Shown here piece after piece: positions 42,105 through 44,921 of a stretch of 44,921 nucleotides of DNA. The DNA is from an uncultured Lachnospiraceae bacterium (GTDB lineage Bacteria; Bacillota_A; Clostridia; Lachnospirales; Lachnospiraceae). The stretch spans positions 9,528 to 54,448 of the forward strand of contig CAJUDN010000011.1 of assembly GCA_910585355.1 (NCBI GenBank), given 5' to 3'. The position numbers and the translations under genes were made by a program. The notes beneath the pieces were generated by a model. It made no database searches. It was not told the origin of the DNA and was given only the letters and a program-made list of their open reading frames with translations. How positions within the stretch are numbered: the stretch's first letter is position 1; every line of letters begins with the position of its first letter.

Positions 42105-42117
42105 GAGATAACAGAAT

Positions 42118-42627
42118 ATGAAAGACAGCAAGCAGTCGAACAGCCCATTGTACCAGATTGTGTTTGGAGCCGCGATTGCGGGAATTTACATCGTATTAAC
42201 GATGCTCTTTCTTCCGATCAGCTTTGGCCCTGTTCAGTTCAGAATTTCGGAAGCGCTCTGCATACTTCCCTTCTTCACCCCGGCGGCGGTCCCCGGTCTC
42301 TTTATCGGGTGCCTTCTGTCCAACTTCCTTGGTGGGGCAGCAATGCTGGATGTGATTTTTGGGAGTCTTGCAACTCTCATTGGAGCGGTTGGCTCCCGGA
42401 TGTTGAGAAGGAACCGTTTTATGGTTTCCCTTCCTCCGATTTTATCCAATACTGTGATTATTCCCTGGGTGCTGCGTTACGCCTATGGTTCAGAGGATAT
42501 GATATGGTTTGCCATGATTACGGTTGGAATCGGCGAGGTTCTGGCAATTGGTGTTGTGGGCCAGCTATTGCTGTCGGCCCTTTCCAGATACCGTACTGTA
42601 ATTTTTGGCAGAAGAGTGAAAGCATAA
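42118..42627 (+). CDS. queT: QueT family queuosine-precursor transporter
   Basis: This 169-residue membrane protein has about five helices and matches the QueT family, the substrate-binding component of an ECF transporter for a queuosine precursor such as preQ1. Typical segments are YIVLTMLFLPISFGPVQFRI and EALCILPFFTPAAVPGLFIG, then FLGGAAMLDVIFGSLATLIG. The preQ1-I-like riboswitch directly upstream supports the substrate. The ECF energizing module must be encoded elsewhere. The gene is convergent with the P-protein genes, with a MITE-like element between them. Confidence 0.92.
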   Translation: MKDSKQSNSPLYQIVFGAAIAGIYIVLTMLFLPISFGPVQFRISEALCILPFFTPAAVPGLFIGCLLSNFLGGAAMLDVIFGSLATLIGAVGSRMLRRNRFMVSLPPILSNTVIIPWVLRYAYGSEDMIWFAMITVGIGEVLAIGVVGQLLLSALSRYRTVIFGRRVKA

Positions 42628-42634
42628 AAATAAC

Positions 42635-42736
42635 CTGGGACTGTCGCAAAACAGCAGATTCCTGCGATATATCGTTTCAATACTTTCAGATATTGAATAT
42701 ATATTGTAGAATTACTGATTTTTGCGATAGCCCCAG
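42635..42736. mobile_element. 102-bp MITE-like palindromic element, copy 2
   Basis: CTGGGACTGTCGCAAAACAG and CTGATTTTTGCGATAGCCCC (then AG) are imperfect terminal inverted repeats. Length is exactly 102 bp, as in copy 1 at 15313-15414. Both have GGGxCTGTxGCAAAA ends and an AT-rich centre, but this copy is more diverged. Confidence 0.72.
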
Positions 42737-42746
42737 TTTTTTTCTT

Positions 42747-44294
42747 TCACTGCCTGCCTTCGTGTCGTTTATACGCCCTCCAGGTGGTGGCCAGAAGATG
42801 AATGTCATGGAGATATTCTTCTTTAATCTGTGTGGCCAGAGCCGCTTTATGGGGAGCTGATTTTACAAGGTCCGGCGTGAGGTAGGCTTCCTCTGAAATG
42901 GCTTTGAAAATATCGGAAAATTCATCGATATCCGCTTTTGAGTAGGTTTCGCAGGGTTCCGGTGTGAAAGGCTCCGGAATAACTCTTGGGTGATGACTGG
43001 AAAAATAGCTTTGGAGGCCATAGTCTACAACCCGGCGGTCAATATCGTCCGTAGTAACCCCCGTTTCTTCCGTAAGAGGTTTCCAGCTTAATCGGGACTG
43101 CTCGATGCGCCTTACGCCTTCCGCAAGGGGAAGGGTGAGACCCTTTACCTCCGAAAGGCGGGCAAGCAGATAGTTGTTATTTAAAATAGAAAGCTCCGCC
43201 GCCTCTTTTAAGCCCTCTCCGCCCAGAGTCCGGATATAGGCGTAAGCCTTAAGGACTACGGATGGATTGCCGTAGAATTTACGGATTTTTCCGATGCTTT
43301 TTTCACGGTTATAATCAAAATAGTATTTATTTCCATCAAAGCGAATCGCCGGATTGGGGAGAAACGGTTCCAACTCGGCTGTGACGCCCTGTGCGCCGCA
43401 GGCCGGTCCCTGGCTTCCGTGGGGAGCAGAAAAGGATTTATGAAGGTTGTAGTGGCACATATCAAAGCCTGCATCCCTTGCTCTGGTGATGCCAAAAAGT
43501 CCGTTTAAGTTTGCCTGGTCGTAAATGCAGAGGCCGCCGACGGAATGAACGGCGTCTACAATCTCCCGGATGTGGGGATTGTAAAGCCCTGTATCTTCCG
43601 GGTTTGTAATCATTAAACCTGCCGTGCGCGAAGAAAGAGCGGCTTTTAATGCCTGCATATCAGGGTATCCCGATTTATCAGGCATCAAAGTGATGACCTT
43701 GTATCCGGCAGTGGCCGCCGCGCCGGGATTTCCGGGATGAGAGAGCATAGTAGTGATAATTTCATCTCTCTGCTCGCCCTTATGATATGTTTCATGATAA
43801 GCTCTCAGGACGAGAACGTTGGAAAAAATTGCCTGGCTGCCTCCTCCCGAAAGCAGGCAAAATGCGTCCATTCCGGAAATTTCCTTCAGGTATTCCTGGG
43901 TGTTGTATAAAATCTCCAAAATCCCCTGAACGCTTTCTTCGGGCTGGCAGGGATGCAGCTCCTTAATTTTCGGGCTTTTTGCAAAAGCTTCATGGATAAC
44001 TGGATTGTATTTCATGGTGCAGGTTCCAAGGCCTATATCAATATCGAAAGCGGCTCCGATGGTCTCCTGAGACAGCCTTAGATAATGCCGGAGAACCTGA
44101 GGCTGGGACATTTCGGGAAGCTTTGGCGGTTTTTTCCGCAGGAGTCCCGAAGGTATGAGCTCACATGCGCCGGCAGTGGCCGCCAGTACCTCCGGTTCCA
44201 TTTCCGGAATAAGTACCCCTCGCTCCCCCTCGCTTCCCAGTTCCATGATGATAGGTTCATCCCATCGTGCTTCGTGAAAATTTGCTCGGTTCAT
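42747..44294 (-). CDS. gcvPB: Glycine dehydrogenase subunit 2-like PLP protein (GcvPB-like), divergent
   Basis: This 515-residue PLP protein has the P-protein subunit 2 fold. The PLP lysine lies in YNLHKSFSAPHGSQGP; ITNPEDTGLYNPHIREIVDAV and YDQANLNGLFGITRARDAG precede it. P-protein decarboxylates glycine and passes the aminomethyl group to lipoyl GcvH. This copy departs from typical GcvPB at two loops: LLSGGGSQAIFSNV replaces the usual GAxGE region and LSHPGNPGAAATAGY replaces the AHGTNPASA type. It overlaps the upstream subunit gene by four bases. No gcvT, gcvH or lipoate gene is visible, so a different substrate is possible. Confidence 0.82.
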   Translation of the reverse strand: MNRANFHEARWDEPIIMELGSEGERGVLIPEMEPEVLAATAGACELIPSGLLRKKPPKLPEMSQPQVLRHYLRLSQETIGAAFDIDIGLGTCTMKYNPVIHEAFAKSPKIKELHPCQPEESVQGILEILYNTQEYLKEISGMDAFCLLSGGGSQAIFSNVLVLRAYHETYHKGEQRDEIITTMLSHPGNPGAAATAGYKVITLMPDKSGYPDMQALKAALSSRTAGLMITNPEDTGLYNPHIREIVDAVHSVGGLCIYDQANLNGLFGITRARDAGFDMCHYNLHKSFSAPHGSQGPACGAQGVTAELEPFLPNPAIRFDGNKYYFDYNREKSIGKIRKFYGNPSVVLKAYAYIRTLGGEGLKEAAELSILNNNYLLARLSEVKGLTLPLAEGVRRIEQSRLSWKPLTEETGVTTDDIDRRVVDYGLQSYFSSHHPRVIPEPFTPEPCETYSKADIDEFSDIFKAISEEAYLTPDLVKSAPHKAALATQIKEEYLHDIHLLATTWRAYKRHEGRQ

Positions 44295-44896
44295 CGGGAC
44301 TCCTCCTTTGTGGCTTGTCTGAGGATATCACACAAGCGGTCAATTTCTTTCACAGTAGTAATTTCGCTGATGCAGTAGAGCGCGCTTTGCCCCAGCTTTG
44401 GAAAATCTCCGGAAAGGTCTTTGCCGCCGAAAATTTTATGTTTCAAAAGAAACTTGTTTATTTCCTGAACAGTTTTGCCGCAGGGGTCAAAATTAATGAT
44501 GAATTCCTGAAATTTCGTACCGCCCAGAGGGTCTACGGAAATCTGAGGAATTTCGGACAGCTTTTTGACTGCATAGCTGGTCCTTCGCATAATTTGTTCG
44601 CCCAGCTCCCTCATTCCGTCGGGTCCCATTAAGGCAAGATAAACACCGGCCGCAATGGCCCACAGGCCGGAAGCGGTTCCGAAGTACTCATTGGCCAGTT
44701 CGCGGCTTCCATGGGAGCACCGCTCGTTCAAAGCGCGTCCCCAGCCGAATTCCCCCTCGTTTTGCGTCTGAGCGATTCCGTAAAGGTAGGTTGGGATTTC
44801 CTTTATATAGCGGGGGTCGTCCCGGACGCCGATGAAACCGGCGCAGCCGCCGCCGTAATGCATTCCAATTCCCAGCGGTTCGATGTCTCCGCATAC
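44291..44896 (-). CDS. gcvPA: Glycine dehydrogenase subunit 1-like protein (GcvPA-like), 5' end missing
   Basis: The last 201 residues of a P-protein subunit 1-like protein are present. The genuine part starts VCGDIEPLGIGMHYGGGCAG; five residues ahead of it in frame are translated adapter. It contains GFIGVRDDPRYIKEIPTYLY and GLWAIAAGVYLALMGPDGMR. The HGSRELANEYFGTA segment replaces the usual RREKATSNICT type region, so it is a divergent family member. About half of the normal length (about 440 residues) is missing beyond the contig end. The stop overlaps the GcvPB-like start as ATGA, so the two are translated together as one heterodimer. Confidence 0.82.
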   Translation of the reverse strand, partial: VCGDIEPLGIGMHYGGGCAGFIGVRDDPRYIKEIPTYLYGIAQTQNEGEFGWGRALNERCSHGSRELANEYFGTASGLWAIAAGVYLALMGPDGMRELGEQIMRRTSYAVKKLSEIPQISVDPLGGTKFQEFIINFDPCGKTVQEINKFLLKHKIFGGKDLSGDFPKLGQSALYCISEITTVKEIDRLCDILRQATKEESR

Positions 44897-44919
44897 AGAT
44901 CGGAAGAGCACACGTCTGA
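44897..44919. other. Illumina TruSeq adapter sequence (assembly artefact)
   Basis: The 23 bases from AGATCGGAAGAGCACACG to CTGA are identical to the start of the Illumina TruSeq read 1 adapter; the two final bases CC differ from it. They are not genomic, and the gene call across them gains five false residues. Confidence 0.95.
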
Positions 44920-44921
44920 CC

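Noticed and set aside
42066..42860. 264-residue plus-strand frame overlapping queT
   Set aside because: It is out of frame with the clear QueT protein, crosses the MITE-like element and has the odd composition of a shadow frame.

Overview
The window looks like one end of a draft contig from a Gram-positive, low-to-mid GC, spore-forming anaerobe of the Lachnospiraceae (Clostridia). The pointers are a Clostridia-type Flp/tad pilus locus (Flp1-like pilin, DUF5702, DUF6382-FHA), the sporulation protein YyaC, DUF5711 and DUF4367 proteins, a Mn-dependent CBS/DRTGG diphosphatase, a TSCPD protein, strong AGGAGG ribosome binding sites and TTGACA/TATAAT promoters. I see no rRNA, tRNA, CRISPR array or intact transposase. 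The last bases, 44897-44919, match the Illumina TruSeq adapter exactly, so the right edge is an assembly end carrying adapter and not genomic DNA.

Layout. 1-9598: a plus-strand tad pilus operon with the end of a probable prepilin peptidase, a CpaE-like ATPase, CpaF, TadB, TadC, a 55-residue Flp1-like pilin, DUF5702, two TadE-like proteins, a second prepilin peptidase (frameshifted in this assembly) and a DUF6382-FHA protein. 9837-15664: an AgrE/TIGR00300-type ornithine cyclodeaminase, a rhomboid-HIT-ECF sigma factor operon, a convergent murG, a DUF4367 protein, a small secreted protein and a TSCPD protein. 15891-22527: mtnN, an unknown membrane protein, pgi, a decayed region, a small conserved protein, a coiled-coil membrane protein and a secreted M15 peptidase. 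22719-33792: yyaC, a membrane LysM protein whose N-terminal domain looks like a metal-less MPN/JAMM fold, DUF5711, transketolase, ROK glucokinase, Mn-dependent diphosphatase, flavin reductase-like protein, a shikimate-kinase-like protein and cysK.

33991-39557 is the most system-like accessory cluster. An M20 amidohydrolase is divergent from a GntR/FCD regulator, which is followed by aspartate-semialdehyde dehydrogenase, an aspartokinase with an atypical C-terminus and a creatininase-family amidohydrolase. A consensus promoter (TTGACA, 17 bp, TATAAT) in front of the dehydrogenase carries two copies of a 12-bp GntR-like dyad, one over the -35 box and one in the leader. This suggests a dedicated, regulated aspartyl-phosphate module and not the housekeeping lysine/threonine pathway. 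39692-42627 holds an unknown 138-residue protein behind a promoter covered by a 13-bp dyad, a DUF1576 membrane protein, a VanZ-like protein and a QueT transporter behind a preQ1-I riboswitch. 42747-44896 (minus strand) is a pair of divergent glycine-dehydrogenase (P-protein) subunits, the second cut by the contig end.

Three families of small palindromic repeats lie between genes: a 102-bp MITE-like family (two diverged copies of identical length), a 165-bp element with perfect 16-bp terminal inverted repeats between transketolase and glucokinase, and a 151-bp element with a truncated copy that overlaps the stop codon of the LysM gene.
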